Below, in pieces: positions 18,055 to 27,290 of a stretch of DNA of 64,000 nt (positions within the stretch are counted from its first letter, which is position 1; each line of letters begins with the position of its first letter). The DNA lies in the NCBI GenBank assembly GCA_017645945.1, contig JAGCNL010000036.1, positions 47,891 through 111,890 on the forward strand. The letters are read 5' to 3'. Under the pieces are notes generated by a model. The model was not told the DNA's origin. It made no database searches and saw only the letters and a program-made list of their open reading frames with translations. The stretch is from Salinivirgaceae bacterium (GTDB lineage Bacteria; Bacteroidota; Bacteroidia; Bacteroidales; SZUA-534). Position numbers and translations under genes: made by a program.

Positions 18055-18579
18055 ATGACGAAAATTGGCCTTATATCCGATACCCATTCGCATTTCGACG
18101 ATGCGATGCGATATTTTCTGCAGCCAGTCAGCCAGATATGGCATGCGGGCGATATTGGCAGTCCCGCTTTGCTCGAAGATTTTCAGGCATTTAAACCTAC
18201 AACAGCCGTCTATGGCAACATTGATGGCCGCGATGTCCGTCTGGTGGTGCCAGAGGTGCAAGTGTTTCAGGTTGAGCAGGTTAAAATTGTGATGATGCAC
18301 ATTGGCGGCTATCCTGGTCGTTATGAGCCGAAGGCTCGGCAACTGTTGACGGCCGAGCGTCCGCAGATATTCGTTTGCGGGCATTCTCACATACTTAAAG
18401 TGATGTACGACAAGCAATTCAGTTGTCTGCACATGAATCCAGGCGCAGCTGGAGTTTACGGATTCAACCCTAAACGCACAATGCTACGGTTCGATATTGA
18501 CGGTGCGAAGATTACCAATCTTGAGGTTTGGGAAAAAGACAAAAACCGACGAATCCCCACCAATGGTGATGCTTTGTAA
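18055..18579 (+). CDS. YfcE/MJ0936-type metallophosphoesterase
   Basis: The 174-residue cytoplasmic protein has the complete set of calcineurin-like phosphoesterase motifs in order: SDTHSHFD (8-15), WHAGDIG (29-35), VYGNID (52-57), MMHIGG (80-85) and CGHSH (108-112). These residues bind two metal ions. Size and motif spacing match the YfcE family, which hydrolyses small phosphodiesters in vitro; the physiological substrate is not established. The gene is single, convergent with the RNA helicase gene (24 bp apart, no hairpin between them). Confidence 0.9.
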   Translation: MTKIGLISDTHSHFDDAMRYFLQPVSQIWHAGDIGSPALLEDFQAFKPTTAVYGNIDGRDVRLVVPEVQVFQVEQVKIVMMHIGGYPGRYEPKARQLLTAERPQIFVCGHSHILKVMYDKQFSCLHMNPGAAGVYGFNPKRTMLRFDIDGAKITNLEVWEKDKNRRIPTNGDAL

Positions 18580-18603
18580 ATATGTGATTTGCCGCGTGTT
18601 AGA

Positions 18604-20628
18604 TTATTTGTCCTTCCGCCGCGAAGCCTTTTTGCCTTTCGGTTGTTTGAGCACCTTTTTGCGAGATTTAATGCCAGCTCCTGACTCTTTATGCCTGTCA
18701 TGATGGCGTTCTTTTTTGCCACCGCGCCTTTTTGAGCCATCCTCTGGATAGATGCCGTAGCTCTGCAGGTTGTCGAAATCGTTGCGGCCGCGCTGTTTGC
18801 GTTTCTCGTTGAAGAAATCAAAGTTAAAATCCGACTCGTCGAACTTCTTCCCGTTGAATTTTATTTTGTCAATCTTGATTTTGCGGTCATCTTTCCGACT
18901 GTTTTTCTGATAGTTATCGCCATCGTCGCTTTTCTTCTTTTTTCTGCGGACAGGCTCAATGAACGGAGTCTTGTTGTCAGCCAGACCAAGTTCGACGGGC
19001 TCGTTATCGTAAGTGACAGTTTTGAATGCTTCCGTAACTTTCTCAACTGCAGAGTTTTCAATCTCGAAGAACGAGAAATTCCGTTGCAAGTCAATTCGGC
19101 CGATGTCGATGCTCTTGTCACGGGTTGCATCATTTATCATGCCCAAAAGTCTCGGCACCGACAGTCCACGCTTGGTGCCTACATTGATGTGGAATCGAGT
19201 GTAATCTTCAGAATTGCGCTGCTGTTTCCGTTCCTTGCGCTCTTTTCTGCTTTCGCGGCCTTCGCGTTCTTCACCATCGTTTCGGCTCTTGCCTTGCGAC
19301 GGTTCAACGTTCAGGTCTACAGCATCTTTGTAATAGTCTATAAATCTGTTGAATTCGAGCGATACGAAACGTTTGATGAGCTCGTCCTTGTCGAGCCACG
19401 ACAGTTTTTTGATAGCCATCGGCAGGTAGGCTGCAATTTCCTCCTCGTTCACCTCCACGCGTTCCAACTTGTCGAGAACGGAGTAGAGGCGTTTCTCGCA
19501 AATTTCGGCTCCGTTTGGCACTTTTTTCGCCTCAAAAGGCTTTCCCACAAGCTTTTCCAGATTCTTAATCTTGCGTGTCTCGCGCGAGTGGATGATGGTC
19601 ATGGCCACGCCTGTTTTTCCTGCACGGCCCGTGCGTCCGCTGCGGTGGATATACACTTCGGGGTCGTCGGGCAGATTGTAGTTGATGACGTGCGTCAGGT
19701 CGTTCACGTCCAGGCCACGGGCGGCAACATCAGTAGCTATGAGCAGTTGTAGCGATTTGTTGCGGAAGCGGTTCATCACAGAGTCACGCTGGGGTTGCGA
19801 CAGGTCGCCGTGAAGAGCGTCAGCGTTGTAGCCGTCCTGAATCAGCTTGTCGGCTACTTCTTTGGTCTCCGAGCGGGTGCGGCAGAAGACAATTCCGTAA
19901 ATGTTCGGGTTGATGTCGGCAAGGCGTTTGAGAGCCAGATAGCGGTCGGCGGCCTTCACCATATAATATTCGTGGCGGACATTTTCGGCGCCAGAGTTCC
20001 GCTTTCCGACGGCAATCTCTTCGGCGTTGTGCATGTAGTTCATTGCAATTTCGCGCACGCCGTCGGGCATGGTGGCCGAGAACAGCAGCGTCTGCTTTTC
20101 GGCAGGAGTGGTGCTCAAAATGCTGTCGAGGTCCTCCTGAAAGCCCATGTTCAGCATCTCGTCGGCCTCGTCAAGTACCAATTGCTTGATATGATTGATT
20201 TTTAGTGCATTGCGTTTGATGGTGTCGAGCACGCGGCCAGGTGTTCCTACCACAATCTGAGGTCCGCTTTTCAGCTCTTTTATTTGAGGAGTGATGTTGG
20301 AGCCGCCATAAACGGCAGTGATTCTGACGTCCGCCATATATTTTGCAAATTTGCCCAAATCGTTGGCAATCTGCAGGCACAACTCACGGGTGGGGCATAG
20401 GATAAGGCATTGGACTTCATGGTTTTCGGTGTCGATGTTTTGCAGAATTGGCAGACCGAACCCAGCAGTTTTTCCGGTTCCCGTTTGCGCCAGAGCCACA
20501 ATATCGGTGTCCGACGCCATAATGGCTGGTATTGTTCGCTCTTGAATCGGGGTTGGGGTCTCAAATCCTAATTCTTCTATTGCCTTGATAATGTTGTCGT
20601 TTAGGCCGAAATCTGTGAAGTTGCTCAT
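18604..20628 (-). CDS. DEAD-box RNA helicase with DbpA-type RNA-binding domain
   Basis: The start at 20628 (MSNFTDFGLND) gives 674 residues and puts the Q-motif (FETPTPIQ, 22-29) at the usual place. Helicase motifs are complete: AQTGTGKT at 47-54, PTRELCLQ, DEAD at 153-156, SAT at 184-186, and HRSGRTGRAG. A DbpA-type RNA-binding fold follows at about 490-560 (RFHINVGTKRGLSVPRLLGMI), then a long basic, low-complexity tail rich in Lys, Arg and Asp. This layout is that of the CsdA/DeaD group, which unwinds structured RNA in ribosome assembly and mRNA turnover, often during cold stress. The exact orthology to DeaD is likely but not proven. Confidence 0.93.
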   Translation of the reverse strand: MSNFTDFGLNDNIIKAIEELGFETPTPIQERTIPAIMASDTDIVALAQTGTGKTAGFGLPILQNIDTENHEVQCLILCPTRELCLQIANDLGKFAKYMADVRITAVYGGSNITPQIKELKSGPQIVVGTPGRVLDTIKRNALKINHIKQLVLDEADEMLNMGFQEDLDSILSTTPAEKQTLLFSATMPDGVREIAMNYMHNAEEIAVGKRNSGAENVRHEYYMVKAADRYLALKRLADINPNIYGIVFCRTRSETKEVADKLIQDGYNADALHGDLSQPQRDSVMNRFRNKSLQLLIATDVAARGLDVNDLTHVINYNLPDDPEVYIHRSGRTGRAGKTGVAMTIIHSRETRKIKNLEKLVGKPFEAKKVPNGAEICEKRLYSVLDKLERVEVNEEEIAAYLPMAIKKLSWLDKDELIKRFVSLEFNRFIDYYKDAVDLNVEPSQGKSRNDGEEREGRESRKERKERKQQRNSEDYTRFHINVGTKRGLSVPRLLGMINDATRDKSIDIGRIDLQRNFSFFEIENSAVEKVTEAFKTVTYDNEPVELGLADNKTPFIEPVRRKKKKSDDGDNYQKNSRKDDRKIKIDKIKFNGKKFDESDFNFDFFNEKRKQRGRNDFDNLQSYGIYPEDGSKRRGGKKERHHDRHKESGAGIKSRKKVLKQPKGKKASRRKDK

Positions 20629-20934
20629 CTTTAAAAAATTAAGCCGCAAAGGTAATCAAATTCAGTCTAAAATGTTTGTTTGCAGAATTTAATTAATGGC
20701 ATATTAAAAAATCGTATACAAAAGCACGCAAGTCTTGCAGCGCCCATCAGCCGATTTTTACAAAGTTTATGCAAATTGATAACAAAAACGGCACAGTTTT
20801 TGTCTTTTATTCGACCATTTTGTTCCAAAATGCAGTGTTGATTTTGGATGATGTGTTGAGGATAAAATGCAGAGGAACAGATGTTTGTGAAGTGAAACTT
20901 AAAATAGGAGAATCGAGTCTCCGTATATTTTTAG
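20629..20934. other. 306-bp intergenic region between divergent genes
   Basis: The region is AT-rich. On the minus strand TACCTTTG (20647-20654) is a perfect -7 element 19 nt before the helicase ATG, without a clear -33. On the plus strand a TATTTTTA near 20925 is only a partial match. A short frame starting at 20769 runs into the next gene but has no coding features. Nothing else was recognised. Confidence 0.45.
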
Positions 20935-23397
20935 ATGATAGATTATTCGAACCAAGAGAAGCCGGCCATAATCACAAAAGGCTACACCTACACTTTTTTT
21001 GAGGTTGAGATGCGCGTGCAGCAGTACGCAAAGATGTTCCGTAACATAGAGGGCGACAAGATTGCCATTTATTCAGAAAACCGTCCTGAGTGGATTTTTG
21101 CGTTCTACGCGGGTTGGCTCAATGGCAAGATTGTGGTTCCGATTGACCACACAGCCTCGATTGACGACCTTGCTTACATGCTCAACGACAGTCGTCCATC
21201 GGTGGTGTTTTACAGCAGTCCGAGCTGCTCAATGGTGATTGATGTCAGCCAGCAACTCAAATATTTCCCGAAATTCGTCTGCTTCGACAATCTGGAGTTG
21301 TGCGAAATATCTAAAGACGAATATGTTACACGCGATTATCCCGATGACAAAACAGCCATAATTGTTTACACATCAGGCACCACTGGAAGCCCCAAAGGCG
21401 TGATGCTCTCGTTTGCCAATTTGCGTGCCAACTGCGTTGAGGTTTGCGGCAATGTTGATATTTATCGCCCTGACCGTAGCGTGCTGATTCTGTTGCCGTT
21501 GCATCATGTTTTGCCGCTGATGGGCTCTGTTATTATGCCGCTCTCGATTGGCGCAACGGTGGTCATGTCGCCGTCGATGCAGAGTGCCGATTTGATGGAA
21601 ACTCTGGCTAAAAACCAAGTGGCTATAATTATCGGTGTTCCAAGGCTTTACGAGATGATACACAAGGCTGTGCTGGCCAAAATATCACAGAAGGCTGTTG
21701 GACGCATTCTCTATAAATTGCTGTCAATCAGACCGAACAAGAAACTTGGTAAGATTGTTTTCAAAAAGGTTCACCAAACGTTTGGCGGCCACATCGATAT
21801 TATGGTTTGTGGTGGCGCGTCGCTCCCGATTGAGACTGGAATGTTCTATAAAACGTTGGGATTCACCGTCTTGGAAGGCTATGGAATGAGCGAGGCATCG
21901 CCTATGATAACCTTCAACCGTCCAGGACGTGAACGCGTTGGAACACCGGGCCAAAGGCTTGAAAGTGTGCAAATTGAGATTGTTGATGGTGAGATTTTAG
22001 CCAAAGGTCCGAATATCATGCAGGGATACTACAATCGACCGAAAGAGACCGAGCAGATTCTCGAGGGCGGCTGGCTCCATACTGGCGACTTGGGTTATCT
22101 CGACAACGACGGATATCTCCACATTACGGGCCGCAAGAAAGAGATTATTGTGTTGTCGAACGGCAAGAACATCAATCCTGCAGAACTTGAGGAGAGTATC
22201 ATGGCAACATCGCCTATAGTGAAAGAAGTTGCTGTAACTGAATATAATGGAGTGTTGCACGCACTTGTCGGCATCGATTACAATAAGGTTCACGATCTGG
22301 AGATTGACGATGTGAAAAATTATCTGAAAGAGACATTTTTCCCCGAGTTCAACGCCCGTCAGTCGGCCTACAAGCGTGTAATGAAGTTCACGGTTATTGA
22401 CGAGCCTCTGCCGCGCACCAATCTTGGCAAAATCCAGCGTTTCAAGCTGCAGGACATGATTAAAACCGACACTAAGAAGACAGTGTCGCAGCCAGAACCG
22501 ACATTCGAGGAGTATGTTGCAATCAAGAAATTCATTGAAGAGCAGACTGGTTGTCAAGTGTCTGCAAATCATCATATTGAATATGATATTGCTCTCGATT
22601 CGCTCGGAAAAGTTGGGCTGATAGAGTTTATTCTGCAATCGTACGGCGTTACTCTCACCGACTCGGAGTTGGTGGCTTTCAGCAATTTGAAAGCGTTGGC
22701 AAGTTTCGTCGCCGAACACAAGACCAAATTCCAGGTTGAGACAGTCAATTGGTCGCTGATTCTGAAGGAGAAAGTGCAGATGAAACTGCCGAAAACATCA
22801 ATCAGTCAGAATATTATACGTAATGCTAGCAAGGCGCTGTTCAAACTGATTTTCAGGTTTAACGGCGAGGGTTCGGAACAGATTCCGCAAGGGCCGTGCA
22901 TCATTGCGCCAAACCATCAGAGCTTTTTCGACGGTCTTTTCGTAGCTTCGTTCATCAAATCCGCCATCATGCGGAAAACCTATTTCTACGTGAAGAAGAA
23001 GCATGTAAAAGGTAAGTTCCTGCAACGGATGGCTCGTCGCAATAATGTGATTGTCATGGATTTACATAATGGTTTGAAGGAGTCGATTCAGAAATTGGCC
23101 GAATTGCTCAAACTTGGCCGCAACGTCATAATTTTCCCCGAAGGCACACGAACTAAAGACGGCTCGATGGGTGAGTTTAAGAAGACATTCGCTATTTTGA
23201 GCGCCGAGCTTAATGTGCCAGTTGTGCCAGTTGCCATCAGCGGTGCGTATGAAGCGCTTCCGCGAGGCAAGCACCTGCCGCGTTTGTTTTCGAAGGTCAA
23301 TGTCAGATTCTTGAAACCGATTTATCCGCTCGGCCACACTTACGACTCACTTTGCACCACTGTAAGAAATACAATCGGAAATTGCTTGTCGAAGTAA
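20935..23397 (+). CDS. Fused acyl-adenylating enzyme, acyl carrier domain and PlsC-type acyltransferase
   Basis: This 820-residue protein joins three activities of lipid metabolism. Residues 1 to about 500 are an AMP-binding enzyme: YTSGTTGSPKG at 145-155, EGYGMSEASP, GWLHTGDLGY and the C-terminal GRKKEIIVLSNGKNI. A carrier domain at about 520-600 has DSLGKVGL with Ser556 as the phosphopantetheine site. Residues about 630-820 are a 1-acylglycerol-3-phosphate acyltransferase-like domain, with NHQSFFDG (His661, Asp666) and FPEGTRTK (734-741). The simplest model is that a free fatty acid is activated, loaded on the internal carrier and passed to a lysophospholipid or similar acceptor at the inner membrane, in the manner of the Aas enzyme. 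No long transmembrane segments are evident. Confidence 0.9.
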   Translation: MIDYSNQEKPAIITKGYTYTFFEVEMRVQQYAKMFRNIEGDKIAIYSENRPEWIFAFYAGWLNGKIVVPIDHTASIDDLAYMLNDSRPSVVFYSSPSCSMVIDVSQQLKYFPKFVCFDNLELCEISKDEYVTRDYPDDKTAIIVYTSGTTGSPKGVMLSFANLRANCVEVCGNVDIYRPDRSVLILLPLHHVLPLMGSVIMPLSIGATVVMSPSMQSADLMETLAKNQVAIIIGVPRLYEMIHKAVLAKISQKAVGRILYKLLSIRPNKKLGKIVFKKVHQTFGGHIDIMVCGGASLPIETGMFYKTLGFTVLEGYGMSEASPMITFNRPGRERVGTPGQRLESVQIEIVDGEILAKGPNIMQGYYNRPKETEQILEGGWLHTGDLGYLDNDGYLHITGRKKEIIVLSNGKNINPAELEESIMATSPIVKEVAVTEYNGVLHALVGIDYNKVHDLEIDDVKNYLKETFFPEFNARQSAYKRVMKFTVIDEPLPRTNLGKIQRFKLQDMIKTDTKKTVSQPEPTFEEYVAIKKFIEEQTGCQVSANHHIEYDIALDSLGKVGLIEFILQSYGVTLTDSELVAFSNLKALASFVAEHKTKFQVETVNWSLILKEKVQMKLPKTSISQNIIRNASKALFKLIFRFNGEGSEQIPQGPCIIAPNHQSFFDGLFVASFIKSAIMRKTYFYVKKKHVKGKFLQRMARRNNVIVMDLHNGLKESIQKLAELLKLGRNVIIFPEGTRTKDGSMGEFKKTFAILSAELNVPVVPVAISGAYEALPRGKHLPRLFSKVNVRFLKPIYPLGHTYDSLCTTVRNTIGNCLSK

Positions 23398-23418
23398 TTG
23401 ATTGTCAAATTCTTCAGT

Positions 23419-25629
23419 TTACGCGTAGCTGTGCATTCCGCCCAAAAGGAAATTAACGCCAAAATAGGTTATCAGTACCGACAAAAAGGCCACAATCAGG
23501 AAGATATGTGCGATTTTTGGTTTTTGCAGATGCGGGAAAAGTGATGCGTGCAGCGGCATTGCATATATGAGCATCGTTATCAGCGCCCACACTTCCTTCG
23601 GGTCCCAACCCCAATAGCGGCCCCACGATTGGTTTGCCCAAATGGCACCGATGAAGATGCCAGTTGTCAGCAGGAAAAGTGCAGGGTAGAGCATCAGCCG
23701 ACTTACAACATACAGACGCTCAACAAGTTCAGTGTTGCGGCCACCGCGACCTACAATTAACGCGGCAATGCCGTTGAGCATTAGAAACGCCAGCAGCGTG
23801 TAGGCGAGCATCAGCACGCACACGTGGATGCTCAGCAGCGGTGACGCCAAAACAGGCATTAGATGTGTGATTTGCGGGTTCGATTCACCCATCATAGATA
23901 CCATCAGCGTCAGTCCCGAAATGATGAAGCCGAACGGCGTGATGAGCGCGAAACGCCTTTGCAGACAAAGAGTTAGCACCATAGCGCAAGCCGACATGAA
24001 TTGCATTGTCTCGGTGCCGTTTGAGAGCGGCAAGTGCCCGCCGATGTAGCCGCGTAGAACGATGGCTGTCAGGTTGTAGATTAGTGCCGCACCCAAAACA
24101 ACGTTGAGTGCTATGGCAAGCGGCTTGTTGGTTGGTTTTCGGCGTGCCAGACCGATGGTGAAGACAAAGAAGCAGACGATACCGATAGTGGTGAGCGCCA
24201 TTGCAAGTATCTTTGTCAGGTTCAGTGTGTTAAAGATGATTTCAGCCTTCATTTTGCGGGATGTAGGCAACACGCTGGCGGCCGTTTTTGCTTGATACTG
24301 ACCGATTTTGCCGATGATGTGCGTCAGACTGTCGTAGTTGTGCGTGAAGGCTAACTCGCCAACATAATTCATTGATTTCCTTATAAAAAGCCATTCGTCA
24401 TTTGGCATGTTAAGCGGCAAGTTATCGTCTGAACTATACCAAACAATCTGGTTGTCAGCTTGATATGGGAATATTTTTAGCATTTGTCCGTTGAGCAGCA
24501 TCTGAATGATGTTTAGTTTTTCATCGGCTTCGCGGATTGATTTTGCGCCAGACACATTTTTGCCGCCGAAAATGTCGTTTAGGGCATTGTCTAGTTTGGC
24601 ACTGTTGGCAAGAAAGTCGTTGTATGACACATATTTACTCCCGTTGCCGACAAGGTTTCGAGCTTCGCCTTTCAGTTTAATCATTGGCTCATCGGCCCAT
24701 TGCGACGGGTTCAAAATCCAGCCGACAAAAACTTGTTCGGCACTCATTCCCTTATAGTTAGGCTTGCCGTAGAGTTTGATGCAGAAATTGCGTGCCACGG
24801 TCTGCACGGGGCAGATGCGGCCGCCATTGTAGGCGTGAAGCCGCCCAAAATCCGTCGCCACATCGCGCGGAACGGTTGCAGTGCCAGCCATCGCCGAAAG
24901 GGGCATAAGTGTTGAAAATGCAATCGCGGCAACGGCCAATTTGCTGTTTGCCAATCGTTTGAGTGTTTGACGGAAGCCCTCGCCAGGCAGCAAAAGCATC
25001 AGAATCATCGACAGAAAAAGCAGCGCATAGCCGACGTAAGTGATTCCGATGCCCGCAGGATCGTGAGAAACAGATAGATAGGTGCCGCATCCGTCGGGGT
25101 CGTAGCCCGACTGGTAGAAGCGCCAGTTGCGGTATTCGGCAATCTTGTTCATTGATACAGATGCAGTTGCACTGTCGCTGTCGGTTTTGAATGTGATGCG
25201 ACTCACATAGTCCATCGGTGACTGCGTGCCAGGGTAAGTCTCTATCTCAAAGCTGTTTAACTCAATACTGAACGGCAGTTTGATGAATTTGCCGCCATCG
25301 GACGAAATGGCAAACTTGGCAGGTTCGTCAAGCCGCACGTGTGTGGTTCCCTGAAGCCCGAAAATGTGAGTGATGAGCGCGCCTGCAAGGATTGTAACAA
25401 ACGCCAGATGAAGCACAAAGCGCACAGGCTTGGCAAACATTCGCTGACGGAAAATGTAGATTGTTCCGGCAACGGCCAATACGGCCCACACGGCTGAAAA
25501 CCATGCCGAACCATAGATGTTGGTTGACGCAAACGCAGTTCCGGTCAGTTTTTCGACCACCGTTGCCGCCGCCATCACGACCAACACCGCAACGTATGCG
25601 CTAATGAGTGTTATTTTCAATGCTTTCAT
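23419..25629 (-). CDS. Fused ResB-CcsA cytochrome c synthase (CcsBA type)
   Basis: System II cytochrome c maturation uses ResB (CcsB) and CcsA to move haem across the membrane and attach it to apocytochromes. Here both are in one 736-residue chain. The N-terminal part has membrane segments at about 8-27, 39-60 and 70-90, a periplasmic domain, another segment near 195-215, then a large periplasmic stretch. The C-terminal half from about 480 has many membrane segments and the haem-handling motif WANQSWGRYWGWDPKEVWAL near 670-690. Such fusions are known in Bacteroides and epsilonproteobacteria, often beside nrfHA; here no cytochrome c gene is adjacent. The gene converges on the acyltransferase fusion gene with a 21-bp gap. 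Confidence 0.9.
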   Translation of the reverse strand: MKALKITLISAYVAVLVVMAAATVVEKLTGTAFASTNIYGSAWFSAVWAVLAVAGTIYIFRQRMFAKPVRFVLHLAFVTILAGALITHIFGLQGTTHVRLDEPAKFAISSDGGKFIKLPFSIELNSFEIETYPGTQSPMDYVSRITFKTDSDSATASVSMNKIAEYRNWRFYQSGYDPDGCGTYLSVSHDPAGIGITYVGYALLFLSMILMLLLPGEGFRQTLKRLANSKLAVAAIAFSTLMPLSAMAGTATVPRDVATDFGRLHAYNGGRICPVQTVARNFCIKLYGKPNYKGMSAEQVFVGWILNPSQWADEPMIKLKGEARNLVGNGSKYVSYNDFLANSAKLDNALNDIFGGKNVSGAKSIREADEKLNIIQMLLNGQMLKIFPYQADNQIVWYSSDDNLPLNMPNDEWLFIRKSMNYVGELAFTHNYDSLTHIIGKIGQYQAKTAASVLPTSRKMKAEIIFNTLNLTKILAMALTTIGIVCFFVFTIGLARRKPTNKPLAIALNVVLGAALIYNLTAIVLRGYIGGHLPLSNGTETMQFMSACAMVLTLCLQRRFALITPFGFIISGLTLMVSMMGESNPQITHLMPVLASPLLSIHVCVLMLAYTLLAFLMLNGIAALIVGRGGRNTELVERLYVVSRLMLYPALFLLTTGIFIGAIWANQSWGRYWGWDPKEVWALITMLIYAMPLHASLFPHLQKPKIAHIFLIVAFLSVLITYFGVNFLLGGMHSYA

Positions 25630-25634
25630 AGGGG

Positions 25635-25642
25635 CAAATGTA
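25635..25642 (-). promoter_or_regulatory. -7 promoter-like element before the CcsBA gene
   Basis: TACATTTG on the minus strand matches TAnnTTTG perfectly but is only 5 nt before the ATG at 25629, and no -33 is seen. If used, the transcript would be leaderless or start further in. Weak call. Confidence 0.25.
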
Positions 25643-25840
25643 ATGCTAAAATGTTGAGAATGATAGAAACACGAACATTAAATGCCGTAGCCGCATGTTG
25701 CTCGTTTTTTTGGCAAAAATGTAGGTGCTGTCTAAAACAGACAATCACTATTGATGGGGATTCTGTTGGTTGCGAATCATTATAAATTGTGAGACGCGGA
25801 AGACGTTATATTGCAGGGATTCTTTTTTGCGATGGCGGGA

Positions 25841-25872
25841 TTTGCACCATTTAACTTACTTTAATAGCTTTG
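25841..25872 (+). promoter_or_regulatory. Promoter of the Gtr-like cassette
   Basis: TTTG (25841-25844), a 20-nt spacer and TAGCTTTG (25865-25872) form the best match in the window to the Bacteroidales primary-sigma promoter (TTTG, about 19 nt, TAnnTTTG). Transcription would start near 25880, just before the gtrA-like ATG at 25889. Confidence 0.65.
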
Positions 25873-25888
25873 CCTCATATTGATTGCG

Positions 25889-26299
25889 ATGGAATTGCTA
25901 TCGAAAATATTGTCGAACAATAAGATATGTGAGTTTATCCGTTGGGGCTGTGTCGGCGTTGTCGCAACAGGAATCCATTACGGGGTCTATTATCTTTTGA
26001 AAGAATACCTGCTTCCAGACACCGCCTTTTGGGTTAATTTTGCTTATTCGGCAGGTTATGTGATAAGTTTTCTGTGCAATTTCTTCCTGTCGGCATATTT
26101 CACGTTTCACGAGAAGCCATCGTTCAGAAAAGGTGCGGGATTTGGCGGAGCGCATCTGGTCAATTACGGACTTCACATTTTGTTTCTGAATATTTTCTTG
26201 TGGTGCGGCTTGTCAACAACGGTTGCGCCATTACTTGTTTTCGCGATTGTTGTGCCTCTCAATTTTCTGATGGTCAGGTTTGTATTTAGAAAGTTTTAG
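25889..26299 (+). CDS. GtrA-family membrane protein
   Basis: The 136-residue protein (ATG at 25889; an earlier TTG is ignored because the promoter start lies there) has four hydrophobic segments, at about 20-38, 45-65, 80-100 and 105-125, and the GtrA-family pattern: FIRWGCVGVVATGIHYGVYYLL, YVISFLCNFFLSAYFTF and VPLNFLMVRFVFRKF. GtrA proteins are thought to flip undecaprenyl-phosphate-linked sugars across the inner membrane, though direct proof is thin. It is the first gene of a three-gene set with a GtrB-like glycosyltransferase and a large membrane protein, the same order as in O-antigen glucosylation cassettes. Confidence 0.88.
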   Translation: MELLSKILSNNKICEFIRWGCVGVVATGIHYGVYYLLKEYLLPDTAFWVNFAYSAGYVISFLCNFFLSAYFTFHEKPSFRKGAGFGGAHLVNYGLHILFLNIFLWCGLSTTVAPLLVFAIVVPLNFLMVRFVFRKF

Positions 26300-26336
26300 G
26301 TGTGGCAAAGTCGGTCGAAAACTATATTTTTGCCAT

Positions 26337-27290
26337 ATGAATGATATTTCAATGAAAAGTGGTGTGGATATTTCCGTTGTGGTTTCGGTTTACAACGAAG
26401 CCGAAGGCATTGCTGGCAGTTATGCGGAGTTTACACGTGTTTTGTCGGCTATGGACTGCACTTACGAACTGATTTTCGTAAACGACGGAAGCACTGATGC
26501 CACATTGTCGATATTGAAGCCGATTGCGGAATCTGATGCCTGCGTTCGCGTGATAAATTTCTCGAAGAATTTCGGCCATGAATCGGCTATGATTGCTGGA
26601 ATTGATTATGCCAAAGGCGACGCCATCATCTGCATGGACAGCGATTTGCAGCATCCGCCAGTGAAAATTCCTGAAATGGTTGCAAGCTGGAAGGAAGGTT
26701 TCGATGTGGTGAACATGGTGCGTGTCGAAAGGAAGGATGCAACTGTCTGGAACAAAATAACATCGCGCTGTTTTTACAAATTCATCAATCGCATTTCCGA
26801 TGCGAAATTGGCTGAGAACGCTTCAGATTTTTTCCTGATTTCGAGAAGTGTCGCCGATGTGTTGAAGACAGACTTCCGTGAGCGAACTCGTTTCTTGCGC
26901 GGGTTGATTCAACTGGTTGGTTATTCGCGCACTACACTTGAATATGTGGCGCAGGAGCGACAGGCAGGGCAGAGCCATTATTCGTTCTTTAAATTGCTGA
27001 AACTGTCGTTTTCGGCCATCTCGTCATTTTCAAAAATGCCATTGCAGCTGGGACTTTTTGCAGGAATCATTTTCGGCTGCATAAGTCTGCTGCTGATAAT
27101 CTATTCGGTTGTGATGTGGTTCCTGGAGCGCCCTGTTTCGGGCTACACCACGCTTGTGGTTTTCATGAGCGCGTTTGCCAGCATACAAATGTTCGTCATC
27201 GGAGTCATTGGGCAATATTTGGGATTCATTTTCGATGAGATAAAAGGCCGCCCGATTTATATTGTAAAGGACATTATTGAGAAAAAATGA
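26337..27290 (+). CDS. GtrB-like family 2 glycosyltransferase
   Basis: The likely start is ATG 26337 (317 residues); ATG 26352 (MKSGVD) is also possible, since a TATTTTTG -7 match ends at 26332. The N-terminal GT-A domain has VVVSVYNEAEG, FVNDGSTD, FGHESAMIAGIDYAKGD and the metal-binding CMDSDLQHPP. Two membrane segments (about 225-250 and 265-290) lie near the C-terminus, as in GtrB, ArnC and dolichol-phosphate-mannose synthases. It should use a nucleotide sugar to make a polyprenyl-phosphate sugar on the cytoplasmic face, which the GtrA-like protein could flip. The next gene overlaps its stop codon (ATGA), so translation is coupled. Confidence 0.9.
   Translation: MNDISMKSGVDISVVVSVYNEAEGIAGSYAEFTRVLSAMDCTYELIFVNDGSTDATLSILKPIAESDACVRVINFSKNFGHESAMIAGIDYAKGDAIICMDSDLQHPPVKIPEMVASWKEGFDVVNMVRVERKDATVWNKITSRCFYKFINRISDAKLAENASDFFLISRSVADVLKTDFRERTRFLRGLIQLVGYSRTTLEYVAQERQAGQSHYSFFKLLKLSFSAISSFSKMPLQLGLFAGIIFGCISLLLIIYSVVMWFLERPVSGYTTLVVFMSAFASIQMFVIGVIGQYLGFIFDEIKGRPIYIVKDIIEKK

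Noticed and set aside
20769..21002. Short frame before the fused lipid enzyme gene
   Set aside because: It overlaps the start of the well-supported gene in another frame and has no conserved features.
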